A stretch of 64,000 nt of DNA from Hydrogenophaga sp. (GTDB lineage Bacteria > Pseudomonadota > Gammaproteobacteria > Burkholderiales > Burkholderiaceae_C): the NCBI RefSeq assembly GCF_011390835.1, contig NZ_JAABRQ010000008.1:55077-119076 (forward strand), given 5' to 3'. Shown in pieces: positions 45,888 to 55,608 of the stretch. Each line of letters opens with the position of its first letter. The stretch's first letter is position 1. Both the position numbers and the translations under genes were made by a program. The notes beneath the pieces were generated by a model. It was not told the origin of the DNA and did not search any database. It was given only the letters and a program-made list of their open reading frames with translations.

Positions 45888-47333
45888 TCAGCGGCCTTCC
45901 ATGATCCAGGTGTCCTTGGTTCCGCCGCCCTGCGACGAATTGACAACCAGCGAGCCTTCCTTGAGGGCGACCCGGGTCAGGCCGCCAGGCACCATCTGCA
46001 CCTCGGTGCCCGAGAGGACGAAGGGGCGCAGGTCGATGTGGCGTGGCGCGATGCCTTCCTTGACATAGGTGGGGCAGGTGGACAGTGACAACGTGGGCTG
46101 GCCAATGTAGCCATCAGGCTTGGCGAGGATGGCCTTGCGGAAGTCCTCGATCTCGGCCTTGGTTGACGCGGGTCCCACCAGCATGCCGTAGCCGCCAGCG
46201 CCGTGCACCTCCTTGACGACCAGGTCCTTCAGGTTGTCCAGGATGTACTTCAGCTCGTCCGGTTTGCGGCCCATGAACGTCGGAACGTTGTTGAGGATGG
46301 GCTTCTCGCCCAGGTAGAACTCGATCATCTTTGGCACATAGGGGTAGATTGACTTGTCGTCGGCCACGCCCGTGCCCACCGCGTTGCAGATATTCACGTT
46401 GCCGGCACGGTAGGCCTCCATGAGACCCGCACAGCCCAGCGTGGAGCCGGGGCGGAACACCTTGGGGTCGAGGAAGTCGTCGTCAACCCGGCGGTAGATC
46501 ACATCGACGCGCTGCGGGCCCATGGTGGTGCGCATGAAGACAAAGTTGTCCTTGACGAACAGGTCTTGCCCCTCCACCAGTTCCACACCCATTTGCTGGG
46601 CTAGGAACGCGTGTTCGAAGTAAGCACTGTTGTACATGCCCGGAGTGAGCACGACCACAGTCGGTGAGCCAGCCGCAGCGGGTGGCGCCACGGCGCGCAG
46701 GGTTTCGAGCAGCAGGTCGGGGTAATGCGCCACCGGCGCCACGCGGTTCTGGCTGAACAGCTCGGGGAACAGCCGTACCATCATCTTGCGGTCTTCCAGC
46801 ATGTAGCTCACGCCGCTGGGAACCCGTAGGTTGTCTTCCAGCACGTAGTACTCGCCCACGCCGTCGGCGTTGGGCGCCCGCACCATATCCACCCCGGAGA
46901 TGTGTGAATAAACGCCGTTGAAGAGATCGACTCCCTTCATCTCAGGCCGGTACTGCGCGTTGTTCAGGATCTGTTCGGCCGGGATATGACCCGCCTGGAT
47001 GATCTCCTGATCGTGGTAGATGTCGTGTAGGAAGCGGTTGAGCGCGGTCACGCGCTGCACCAGTCCTGCCTTCATGTTCCGCCACTCGTCATTCGGGATG
47101 ATGCGCGGGATCACGTCAAAGGGAATCAGCCGTTCCATGCCCGAGGCGTCTTCATCCTTGTCGCCGTAGACAGCGAAGGTGATGCCCACCCGCCGGAAGA
47201 TGACTTCAGCCTCTTCGCGCCGGTCGGCCATCACTTCGGCCGGCTGCTGAGCAAGCCAGCGCGCATAAGCCTCGTAATGGGCACGAACCTCACCAGGCGA
47301 GGCATACATTTCGTCGAACATCGGTCGTTTCAT
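45888..47333 (-). CDS. Circularly permuted ATP-grasp protein
   Basis: A 481-residue predicted amide ligase of the circularly permuted ATP-grasp type. Blocks: TPGMYNSAYFEHAFLAQQMG, the carboxylate-rich VADDKSIYPYVPKM and the glycine-rich ATP loop VKEVHGAGGYGMLVGP, then the C-terminal RHIDLRPFVLSG. It should form amide bonds using ATP. AGGAGAAAAATCCC precedes the ATG at 47331-47333. It forms a two-gene unit with the alpha-E gene and diverges from the transglutaminase gene at 48627 with a comEC relic between them. Confidence 0.92.
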   Translation of the reverse strand: MKRPMFDEMYASPGEVRAHYEAYARWLAQQPAEVMADRREEAEVIFRRVGITFAVYGDKDEDASGMERLIPFDVIPRIIPNDEWRNMKAGLVQRVTALNRFLHDIYHDQEIIQAGHIPAEQILNNAQYRPEMKGVDLFNGVYSHISGVDMVRAPNADGVGEYYVLEDNLRVPSGVSYMLEDRKMMVRLFPELFSQNRVAPVAHYPDLLLETLRAVAPPAAAGSPTVVVLTPGMYNSAYFEHAFLAQQMGVELVEGQDLFVKDNFVFMRTTMGPQRVDVIYRRVDDDFLDPKVFRPGSTLGCAGLMEAYRAGNVNICNAVGTGVADDKSIYPYVPKMIEFYLGEKPILNNVPTFMGRKPDELKYILDNLKDLVVKEVHGAGGYGMLVGPASTKAEIEDFRKAILAKPDGYIGQPTLSLSTCPTYVKEGIAPRHIDLRPFVLSGTEVQMVPGGLTRVALKEGSLVVNSSQGGGTKDTWIMEGR

Positions 47334-47448
47334 GGGATTTTTCTCCTGTTTGGAGCATAGCAAGGTCTGCGCCAGCGCTCGGAAAGGTCGAGACCTTTGG
47401 CGGCGCAGCGAGGTTTTTTGCGTGCGTTCAATCGGAATCCAGCGCAGT

Positions 47449-48480
47449 CTAGCCACGGGCCTCGGCACCATCCGGCTCTTGCGATCGGTGGTGCCGGTAA
47501 CGCTGCAGCCGCATGCGCTCACACAGCACCACTTCAGGCTGGTGGCTGCGCCAGGTGGCGGTGCTGCAATCGGGCGAAGTGACTCGACCCAGGTCGCGTT
47601 ACCGGTAGCGGGCCAGCACCTCGGGCGCCGGGTGCCCGAATCGGTTGCGGTAGCCCGACTGCACCAGCACCCAGCGCAGTTTCAAGGTGTTGAGCAGCAC
47701 CGGGCTGCTGGAGCTGCGACTGCCATGGTGAGGTGCCAGCATCAAGGTTGCGTGCAGGTCGGGTTGCGCCAGCGCTAGACGGGTTTCGCGCTCGGCGTCA
47801 AGGTCGCCGCTGAGACTGGCGGCTTAGTCGCCGGCGCGGATCAGCAGCGTGCACGACATGGCGTTGCTGCTGAGCAGGCCGCTGCCGTCAGTTCGGTAGT
47901 GCGCTGGCCGGGGTGCAGCATGTCGAACGCCACCCCGTCCCACACGCAGCGCAGTCCAGCACGGCAGGGGTCTTGACAATAGGAGGGCAGCCAGAGAGCC
48001 TGCGGTCAGGCGGAGCGTACCGCTTCGGCACCGCCAGCATGGTCGCTGTCGCGGTGGCTGATCACCACCGCATCGGGCCGTTCACCCAACGCGCGCAGCA
48101 GCGGCAGGATCACGCACTGACCAGCGTCGCCTTCCGGCGAGTAGCGGGGACCGGCGTCAAACAGCAGGCTGTGCCCGGCGGCTAGCACCAGCACGGCGCT
48201 GCCCTGCCCCACATCGATGGCAGCACCTCAAACGCGCCGGGCGGGGGTCGTGGCGGGCTCCTAGATAGCGCAGGCAACAGCACCAGTCCCGCGCCGCGCA
48301 CCACGACCGGCCAGCGCAGCAGCACACCGCCCAGCACCGCCGCCAGCGCGTACACAGACCATGGCCAGAGGTCGCCTGCTGGAGCTGCAATGCCGCCCCC
48401 AGCACCCAGGCCAGCGGCAGCACCAGCCAAGCTCCACCTAGGGTCCCCACACCCATCTGAGAAACAGCTAACTGGCCACC
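47449..48480 (-). pseudogene. comEC: Decayed 3' fragment of comEC/rec2
   Basis: Read on the minus strand, pieces of the competence protein ComEC remain: membrane helices (LVLPLAWVLGAALQL), the metallo-beta-lactamase-like region (VGQGSAVLVLAAGHSLLFDAG, SHRDSDHAGG), VWDGVAFDMLHPG, LAPHHGSRSSSSPVLLNTLK and the C-terminal YRNRFGHPAPEVLARYR. The frame is broken: a one-base loss near 48219-48221 (CTGCCATCGAT where CTGGCCATCGAT would keep frame), another shift between about 47850 and 48000, and in-frame TAA codons at 47824-47826 and 47599-47601; the original stop is TAG at 47449-47451. The N-terminal 400 or more residues are missing. DNA uptake through this protein is lost unless another copy exists. 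Confidence 0.88.
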
Positions 48481-48626
48481 GGTAATCGCAGCTAAACGAC
48501 CGTGCCAACACCCCCTGGCGTGGGAGTTGCTAGTATGGGCGGGCTATCCCGGCGGCTTTTTGGTCCCCGCGGATTCATGTTTTTTTGCCCCCCTTTGATT
48601 CTTCCTGATCCTCTGAAAGCCCCTGT

Positions 48627-51600
48627 ATGGCCATTCACGCTGCCCTGAGCCACATTACTCATTATCAGTACGACCGCCTGGTCGATCTAGGCCCGCAGAT
48701 CGTGCGGCTGCGCCCCGCGCCGCACTGCCGTTCAAAGATCGTTTCATACTCGCTCAAGGTCGAGCCAGCAGGGCATTTCGTCAACTGGCAGCAGGACCCG
48801 TTTGCCAACTACCAGGCTCGCCTGGTATTTCCCGACAAGGTCAGTGAGTTCAAGGTCACTGTGGACGCGGTCTTTGAAATGGCTGTCTACAACCCGTTCG
48901 ACTTTTTCCTGGAACCTAATGCCGAAGAGTTTCCGTTCACCTATGAGCCAGAGCTCAAGGAAGAGCTGGCGCCGTACCTGACGCCCGAGCCGGCCACACC
49001 GCTGATCCAGGCCTACCTGGACAAGATCGACCGCACCAAGCGGCGCACGGTCATTTTTCTGGTCGAGCTCAACCAGATGCTCAGCCAGGACATCAAATAC
49101 CTGATCCGCATGGAGCCGGGTGTGCAGACGCCCGAGGAGACCCTGAAACTGGCTAGCGGCTCGTGCCGCGACTCGGGCTGGCTGCTGGTGCAGCTGCTGC
49201 GCCACTGCGGCTTGGCCGCACGCTTCGTCTCGGGCTACCTGATCCAGCTGAAGTCGGATGTGAAGGCGCTGGACGGCCCCAGCGGCACCGAGGTCGACTT
49301 CACCGATCTGCACGCCTGGTGTGAGGTCTACCTGCCTGGCGCCGGCTGGATCGGTCTGGATGCCACCTCCGGCCTGATGGCCGGAGAGGGCCACATTCCG
49401 CTCGCCTGCACACCCCTGCCCTCGGGCGCAGCGCCGATCGAAGGGGGTGTAAGCAAGAGCGAGGTGACCTTTGCGCACCACATGGGCGTGACCCGCATCT
49501 ACGAATCACCGCGTGTCACCAAGCCCTACACGGAAGAACAGTGGGCTGCGGTGATGGCCCTGGGCGACACGGTAGACGCAGAGCTGCTTGCGAACGACGT
49601 GCGCCTGACCATGGGCGGAGAGCCCACCTTCGTGGCGGACAGCGACCGCGATGCGGCCGAATGGAACACCGATGCCATGGGGCCGACCAAGCGTGGCTTT
49701 GCCACCGAGCTGGTGCACAAGCTGCGCGACGAATACGGCCAGGGAGGCTTCCTGCACTTCGGTCAGGGCAAGTGGTACCCGGGCGAGCAACTGCCGCGCT
49801 GGGCACTCAACATCTACTGGCGCGCCGACGGGGAGCCGGTCTGGTCCAACCCGGCGCTCTTTGTGGACGAACGCCATCCCACGCACTACACGAGTGAAGA
49901 CGCCCAGCGCTTCACGCAAACCCTGGCGCGCAGGCTCGGCATCACCGACGAGTTCATGCAAGGCGCCTACGAAGACGTCTGGTACTACCTGTGGCGCGAG
50001 CGCCGCCTGCCGGTCAACGTCGACCCCTTCAACTCGCGCCTGGACGACGAGATGGAGCGCGTGCGGCTGCGCCGCGTGTTCACCCAGAAGCTGGACTCGG
50101 TAGTGGGTTACCTGCTGCCGCTAAAGCCATCGGCATCCAAGCGTCCGGGCGACGCGCGCTGGACCACCGGATCCTGGTTTCTGCGCGACGAGCGCCTGTA
50201 CCTGATGCCGGGTGACTCCCCCATGGGCTTGCGCCTGCCGCTGGACTCCCTGCCTTGGGTCAATGAGGCCGACTACCCTTACCTGGTGGAGCAGGACCCA
50301 TCGGTTCCGCGCAAGCCACTGCCGCTTCACAGCGCCATCGCCGCGCGCTACGTGGCGGGTACCGATCGGGCGGGTGAAGCCCCGCGCAAGCTACAGACCC
50401 CCAATGGCATGGCTTCCCGCATCCCGACTTTGACCGCGCGGGCCGACGGACAGGTCGAGCCGGCCAACTTCGACCGCGCGCCCGCCCTCAACGAATCTGC
50501 TGAATGGATCACCCGCACGGCGCTGTGCGTGGAGGTGCGCGACCCACGCCGAGCGAGTGGCCCCAAGGCCGAAATGGTGGGCAAGGCGTCTGCGGTGCTG
50601 TACGTCTTCATGCCACCGCTGGAAAAGCTGGAGCACTATCTGGAGCTGCTGGCCGCCATCGAGGCCACGGCCGAAGAGCTCAAGATGCAGCTGGTCCTCG
50701 AAGGCTATCCGCCACCACGCGACCCGCGCATGAAGCTGCTGCAGGTCACCCCCGACCCGGGCGTGATCGAGGTCAATATCCATCCGGTGACCCATTGGCG
50801 AGAGCTGGTGAAGAACACCGAGTTCCTTTACAAAGCGGCATTTGAGTCGCGCCTGTCGGCCGAGAAGTTCATGACCGATGGTCGCCACACTGGCACCGGT
50901 GGCGGTAACCACTTCGTGATGGGCGGCGCAACGCCTGCCGACAGCCCGTTCCTGCGCAAGCCCGAGCTGCTGGCCAGCTTGCTGCTGTACTGGCACAACC
51001 ACCCATCGCTCAGCTACCTGTTCAGCGGCATGTTCGTCGGCCCCACCAGCCAGGCACCACGCGTGGACGAGGCCCGCAATGACCAGCTCTACGAACTGGA
51101 AATCGCCATCGAGCAGATCTACAAGAACCGGGAGGTCTACGGCCAGACCATGCCGCCGTGGATCGTCGACCGCACGCTGCGCAACATCCTGATCGATGTC
51201 ACCGGCAACACGCACCGCAGTGAGTTCTCGATCGACAAGCTGTATTCGCCCGACTCGGCCACCGGCCGCCTGGGTCTGCTGGAGCTGCGCGCATTTGAAA
51301 TGCCACCGCACCCACACATGAGCAGCGCGCAACAGCTGCTGCTTCGGGCGCTGGTCTCGCGCTTCTGGAAAACGCCATTCCGGGCGCCGGCTACTCGCTG
51401 GGGCACCGAGCTGCACGACCGCTTCATGCTGCCGGCCTTCATCCAGCAGGACTTTGCCGACGTGATCGCCGACATGAACCGCGCCGGCTATGCGTTTGAC
51501 GCCAGCTGGTTTGCCCCGCACTACGAGTTCCGCTTCCCCATGATCGGTTCGATTCAATCAGCCGGCATGGAGCTCACGCTGCGCAATGCGCTGGAGCCCT

Positions 51601-52088
51601 GGCATGTGATGGGCGAAGAAAGCGCGGCCGGCGGCAATGCTCGCTATGTGGATTCGTCGCTGGAGCGCATCGAAGTGCGCATGACCGGCATGAACCAGAG
51701 CCGCTATGTGGTGACCTGCAACGGCAAGGCCTTGCCGTTGCAGAACACCGGTACCGTGGGTGAGTACGTGGCCAGCGTTCGCTACAAGGCGTGGAACCCG
51801 CCGAGCAGCCTGCACCCCACCATCGCTGTGCACGCACCGTTGACATTCGACATCGTCGACACCTGGTCCAAGCATTCCATCGGCGGCTGCGAGTACCACG
51901 TGGCCCACCCCGGTGGTCTGAGCTACGAGAACCTGCCGGTGAATTCGTTTGAAGCGGAGAGCCGCCGGCTTTCTCGCTTCAAAGCCATGGGCCACACACC
52001 TGGGCCAATGGTGATTCCTCCAGCCACCATCCACGTCCCCGGCAGCCGCGAGTTTCCGTTTACCCTCGACCTGCGCCACCCCAACTGA
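48627..52088 (+). CDS. Transglutaminase-like protein with DUF2126 domain
   Basis: A 1153-residue protein. N-terminal bacterial transglutaminase beta domain (about 1-100), transglutaminase core with the catalytic triad C180 (GSCRDSGWLL), H229 (DLHAWCEVYLP) and D245 (GLDATSGL), then a long DUF2126 region (about 300-1150; VRLTMGGEPTFVADSD, LDRDAAEWNTD-like, GVIEVNIHPVTHWRELV). In related clusters such proteins are thought to be peptidases or amidases that process ligase products. It starts the plus-strand arm of the cluster. Confidence 0.92.
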   Translation: MAIHAALSHITHYQYDRLVDLGPQIVRLRPAPHCRSKIVSYSLKVEPAGHFVNWQQDPFANYQARLVFPDKVSEFKVTVDAVFEMAVYNPFDFFLEPNAEEFPFTYEPELKEELAPYLTPEPATPLIQAYLDKIDRTKRRTVIFLVELNQMLSQDIKYLIRMEPGVQTPEETLKLASGSCRDSGWLLVQLLRHCGLAARFVSGYLIQLKSDVKALDGPSGTEVDFTDLHAWCEVYLPGAGWIGLDATSGLMAGEGHIPLACTPLPSGAAPIEGGVSKSEVTFAHHMGVTRIYESPRVTKPYTEEQWAAVMALGDTVDAELLANDVRLTMGGEPTFVADSDRDAAEWNTDAMGPTKRGFATELVHKLRDEYGQGGFLHFGQGKWYPGEQLPRWALNIYWRADGEPVWSNPALFVDERHPTHYTSEDAQRFTQTLARRLGITDEFMQGAYEDVWYYLWRERRLPVNVDPFNSRLDDEMERVRLRRVFTQKLDSVVGYLLPLKPSASKRPGDARWTTGSWFLRDERLYLMPGDSPMGLRLPLDSLPWVNEADYPYLVEQDPSVPRKPLPLHSAIAARYVAGTDRAGEAPRKLQTPNGMASRIPTLTARADGQVEPANFDRAPALNESAEWITRTALCVEVRDPRRASGPKAEMVGKASAVLYVFMPPLEKLEHYLELLAAIEATAEELKMQLVLEGYPPPRDPRMKLLQVTPDPGVIEVNIHPVTHWRELVKNTEFLYKAAFESRLSAEKFMTDGRHTGTGGGNHFVMGGATPADSPFLRKPELLASLLLYWHNHPSLSYLFSGMFVGPTSQAPRVDEARNDQLYELEIAIEQIYKNREVYGQTMPPWIVDRTLRNILIDVTGNTHRSEFSIDKLYSPDSATGRLGLLELRAFEMPPHPHMSSAQQLLLRALVSRFWKTPFRAPATRWGTELHDRFMLPAFIQQDFADVIADMNRAGYAFDASWFAPHYEFRFPMIGSIQSAGMELTLRNALEPWHVMGEESAAGGNARYVDSSLERIEVRMTGMNQSRYVVTCNGKALPLQNTGTVGEYVASVRYKAWNPPSSLHPTIAVHAPLTFDIVDTWSKHSIGGCEYHVAHPGGLSYENLPVNSFEAESRRLSRFKAMGHTPGPMVIPPATIHVPGSREFPFTLDLRHPN

Positions 52089-52111
52089 GCAATCCCAACT
52101 CCAACCTAACC

Positions 52112-52819
52112 ATGGCAACTCTCAATTTCATCGGCGGCGAAAAAGGCGGTGTCGGCAAATCCGTGGCCGCTCGCGTGCTGGCGCAGTACTTCATCGACAA
52201 GGGTCAGCCCTTCACCGGCTTCGACACCGACCGGTCCCATACCTCGTTCGCCCGCTTTTACGCCGACTACGCCTCACCAGTTGTGGTGGACACCTACGAG
52301 GGCCTGGACCAGGTCGCGAGTGTCTTCGAGGAAGTGCCGGCCAGTGGCGTTCGCTCCAGCGTGATCGTTGACCTGGCCGCGCAAACCGCGGCCCCGCTGT
52401 CGCGCTGGATCCGCGATTCCGATCTGCTGCCGCTGCTGGCGAGCATGGGGGTCACGGTCAATTTCTGGCACATGGCCGATGCTGGCCGGGACTCGGTCGA
52501 CCTGCTGGATCGCCTGGTCAACACCTTTGGCCCGGGTCCCAACTACTTCGTGGTGAAGAACGAAGGCCGGGGCAGCGACTTTTCGCAGCTGGAGCACTCT
52601 CCGGCACTGAAAAAGGCCATTGCCCTGGGCGGGCGGGTCGTGACCCTGGGCCAGCTGCACGAAGCCAGCATGCGCAAGATCGATCGTCGCAACGCCAGCT
52701 TCTGGTCGGCCATCCACACCACCACTGGTCCCGATGCCCTGGGCATGCTGGAGCGACAGCGGGTAAAAACCTGGCTGCGCAACACCTACGCCACCTTCGA
52801 CACCCTGCCACTGAACTGA
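52112..52819 (+). CDS. ParA-like P-loop ATPase
   Basis: A 235-residue SIMIBI-class ATPase: deviant Walker A GGEKGGVGKS at 8-17 (the second Lys K16, and signature K11), then FTGFDTDRSH (Walker A' type) and VIVDLAAQTAAP. It resembles ParA/MinD or mobilisation-associated ATPases. It lies 23 bp after the transglutaminase/DUF2126 gene and 115 bp before an ATP-grasp/alpha-E gene, all on one strand, so it is part of the cluster. A role in placing or activating the complex is an inference. Confidence 0.85.
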   Translation: MATLNFIGGEKGGVGKSVAARVLAQYFIDKGQPFTGFDTDRSHTSFARFYADYASPVVVDTYEGLDQVASVFEEVPASGVRSSVIVDLAAQTAAPLSRWIRDSDLLPLLASMGVTVNFWHMADAGRDSVDLLDRLVNTFGPGPNYFVVKNEGRGSDFSQLEHSPALKKAIALGGRVVTLGQLHEASMRKIDRRNASFWSAIHTTTGPDALGMLERQRVKTWLRNTYATFDTLPLN

Positions 52820-52934
52820 TCCGATGGTTCAACCGGGCCTGGCGACCAGATTCGGGGCAGCTTGTGTGCACCATGCAACAACGCGCCCGCGCTGAGCGGT
52901 TGCGGGCCGGGCGTACCGGGCATACTCAGCCGCA

Positions 52935-55541
52935 GTGACACCCGAACCCACCGACTCCCTGTTTGGCGACCTGGGTCCCGGTACGCCTGCCGATTGGGCG
53001 CTTTCGCTCTCCATGCCGGCCGACCGAGGCCACCACGACGAGCTGCGCGGGGCGGCCATCAAAGGTCAGGGGGCGCCCGCCGCGCTTGCGCCCACCTGGT
53101 CCAGCTTTTTTCAACACATCGGTGCCGACGGCTTCAAAGACCTGAACCGCCGACACGACAACCTGCAGCGCCAGATTCGCGACAACGGCGTGACCTACAA
53201 CGTCTACGCCGATGCCGACCGCGGCCTGCGCCGGCCATGGGCGCTCGACCTGTTCCCGATGATCGTGGGGGCCGACGACTGGGCCCAGATCGAAGCTGGC
53301 GTGCTGCAGCGCACCCGCCTGCTCAACGCCATCATGGCCGACATGTATGGGCAGCGCGAGCTGCTGCAAAGGGCAATGCTGCCCGCCGCGCTCGTGCAAG
53401 GCCACCCGGGGTACCTGCGCGCCATGCAGGGCGTGACACCGCCCGGGGGCACCTGGCTGCACATCGTGGGTTTCGATCTCGCGCACGGTCCCGACGGCCG
53501 CTGGTGGGTGGTGGGCCAGCGCACCCAAGCCCCGTCCGGGCTGGGTTATCTGCTGGAAAACCGCATCGCGATCGCGCGCCAGTTTCCCAAGGCCTTCGCC
53601 GGCATGAAAGTGCAGCGGCTGGCCGCCAGCTACCGAGCGCTCGTCGAAGGCATCAAACAGCTCACGCCCGAGGGCGAAAACGCCCGCATCGCCCTGCTCA
53701 CGCCGGGGCCCTACAACGAAACCTATTTCGAGCACGCCTACCTTGCGCGCTACCTTGGCCTCACGCTGGTCGAGGGCAACGACCTCACGGTGCGCGACCA
53801 GCGCCTCTTCCTCAAGACCCTCAAAGGCCTGGAGCCGGTGCACGCCCTGATCAAGCGGCTGGACGACGAGTGGCTAGATCCGCTAGAGCTGCGCGCCGAC
53901 TCGACGCTGGGCGTACCAGGCCTGCTGCAGGTACTGCGGGCGGGTAACCTGGTGCTGGCGAACGCGCCGGGCTCGGCGCCGCTGGAGTCCAGCGCCCTGC
54001 TCGGCTTTCTGCCCGCCATCAGCCGCCACTTGCTCGGCGAAGAGCTGCAGCTGCCCTCGCTGGCCACTTGGTGGTGTGGCGAAGACGCGGCGCTGCGCGA
54101 GGTGTTGCCGCTGATCAAGACCAGCGTGATCAAGCCCACCTACCCACGCTCCGGGCAGGACACGGCCATGGGCCAGAGCCTGAGCCCACGCGAGCTGGAC
54201 GAGTGGTCGGGCCGCATGGCGCGCCACCCGGAAGACCACACGGTCCAGGCATGGCTGCCGCTGTCGCAGACCCCGACCTGGGCCAACGACCGCCTGATGC
54301 CGCGCTCGGCCATGCTGCGGGTTTTTGCGCTGGCCGATGGCCCCAACTCCTGGCGGGTGCTACCCGGCGGTTTGGTTCGCCTGGCGCCGCGCGGTCAGCT
54401 CATCGCCGCCATGCAGCGCGGTGGTAGCAGCGCCGACTGCTGGGTGCAGACCGAGGGCGCGGTCGACCACACCAGCTTGCTGCATTCGGCGCCCAGCACG
54501 CTGGCGCTGGCCAGCCAGACCCGCACCGTGACCAGCCGCGCTGCCGAAAACCTGTTCTGGCTAGGGCGCTACACCGAGCGCGCGGAAAACTCGATCCGTA
54601 TCGCCCAGATCGCGCTCGATGAACTGGGTGGCGAAGAAGCCAACTCGCCCAGTGTGCTGGCGTGGCTCAGCGCCATGGCCCAGGAAAACTCGCTGGTGCT
54701 GGAGGACACGCCGTCGGCCGAACAATCGGTTCGCGTGTTCACCCGCTCGCTGGTGGCCAACCTCGCGCCGACCGACCCCAAGCTGGCCGCGCAGTCCTTC
54801 AGCGTGGGCCACAACCTGCGCGCGCTGAAGGGAGCCGCTTCTCAGGTACGCGAGCGTTTGTCCCAGGAACAGTGGAAGCTGGTCGAGCGGACTGAAGCCA
54901 CCTTTGCGCGCGACTGCGCCGCCTTGTCGGTCGATGCCGACTACGTGGGCGCCGAGGCGCGCGCAGCCCTGCAAAGCGCGAGCGAACTGCTGGCGGCCAT
55001 CACCGGCTCGCAGACCGATCGCATGGTGCGCGACGACGGCTGGCGCCTGCTGTCCATGGGCCGCCATATCGAACGCATGATCACCCTCTCGCGGGCCCTG
55101 GTGCTGGCGATGGAACACGGCTGTGTGCACGATGCGGCCGGCTTCGAGGCAGTGGTGGCCCTGTTCGACAGCACCATCACCTTTCACGCCCAGTACCAGC
55201 AACGGCGCGATATGGTGGCCCTGGTCGACCTGCTGGTGATGGACCGCGACAACCCCCGCTCGCTGGCGTGGGTGGTGCAGACGCTGCGCGCTCGCCTGGG
55301 CAAGCTCGCCATCAGCGCCGCCCCGCAAGATGCCGCTCTGGCCCTTGCCCTGCCCGACCCCGACACATGGGTGCTGGCCGACCTGAGCAACTGGCAGCGT
55401 GCGCCCGACGGCCAACGCAGCTGGACCGCATTGACCGACCTGCTGGAGTCCTGCCAGGTGGCCGCTGGCGCGCTCTCGGAAGAGATCACGCACCTGCATT
55501 TCAGCCATGCAGACCGGCGCAACCAGACGCTGGGGGCATGA
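52935..55541 (+). CDS. Fused circularly permuted ATP-grasp and alpha-E protein
   Basis: An 868-residue fusion: circularly permuted ATP-grasp (about 60-470; TPGPYNETYFEHAYLARYLG) followed by alpha-E (about 530-860; AAENLFWLGRYTERAENSIRIAQ). It starts with GTG. The first half is a paralogue of the protein at 45888, but the glycine-rich ATP loop of that protein (HGAGGYGM) is here changed to KPTYPRSGQDTAMG, and the VADDK block is also lost (PLESSALL), so ATP use may differ. The 67-bp gap to the next gene suggests cotranscription. Confidence 0.9.
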   Translation: MTPEPTDSLFGDLGPGTPADWALSLSMPADRGHHDELRGAAIKGQGAPAALAPTWSSFFQHIGADGFKDLNRRHDNLQRQIRDNGVTYNVYADADRGLRRPWALDLFPMIVGADDWAQIEAGVLQRTRLLNAIMADMYGQRELLQRAMLPAALVQGHPGYLRAMQGVTPPGGTWLHIVGFDLAHGPDGRWWVVGQRTQAPSGLGYLLENRIAIARQFPKAFAGMKVQRLAASYRALVEGIKQLTPEGENARIALLTPGPYNETYFEHAYLARYLGLTLVEGNDLTVRDQRLFLKTLKGLEPVHALIKRLDDEWLDPLELRADSTLGVPGLLQVLRAGNLVLANAPGSAPLESSALLGFLPAISRHLLGEELQLPSLATWWCGEDAALREVLPLIKTSVIKPTYPRSGQDTAMGQSLSPRELDEWSGRMARHPEDHTVQAWLPLSQTPTWANDRLMPRSAMLRVFALADGPNSWRVLPGGLVRLAPRGQLIAAMQRGGSSADCWVQTEGAVDHTSLLHSAPSTLALASQTRTVTSRAAENLFWLGRYTERAENSIRIAQIALDELGGEEANSPSVLAWLSAMAQENSLVLEDTPSAEQSVRVFTRSLVANLAPTDPKLAAQSFSVGHNLRALKGAASQVRERLSQEQWKLVERTEATFARDCAALSVDADYVGAEARAALQSASELLAAITGSQTDRMVRDDGWRLLSMGRHIERMITLSRALVLAMEHGCVHDAAGFEAVVALFDSTITFHAQYQQRRDMVALVDLLVMDRDNPRSLAWVVQTLRARLGKLAISAAPQDAALALALPDPDTWVLADLSNWQRAPDGQRSWTALTDLLESCQVAAGALSEEITHLHFSHADRRNQTLGA

Positions 55542-55608
55542 CCATGTCACGGCAAGCGGCCTCTCGCCTTCAGACCTGGCCCCCAGCGACCTTGCGCGGG
55601 GGGCTGTC

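Noticed and set aside
47334..47522. N-terminal extension of the ATP-grasp protein.
   Set aside because: The extra residues lie over the comEC 3' end and are not family-like; the ATG at 47331-47333 has the proper ribosome site.
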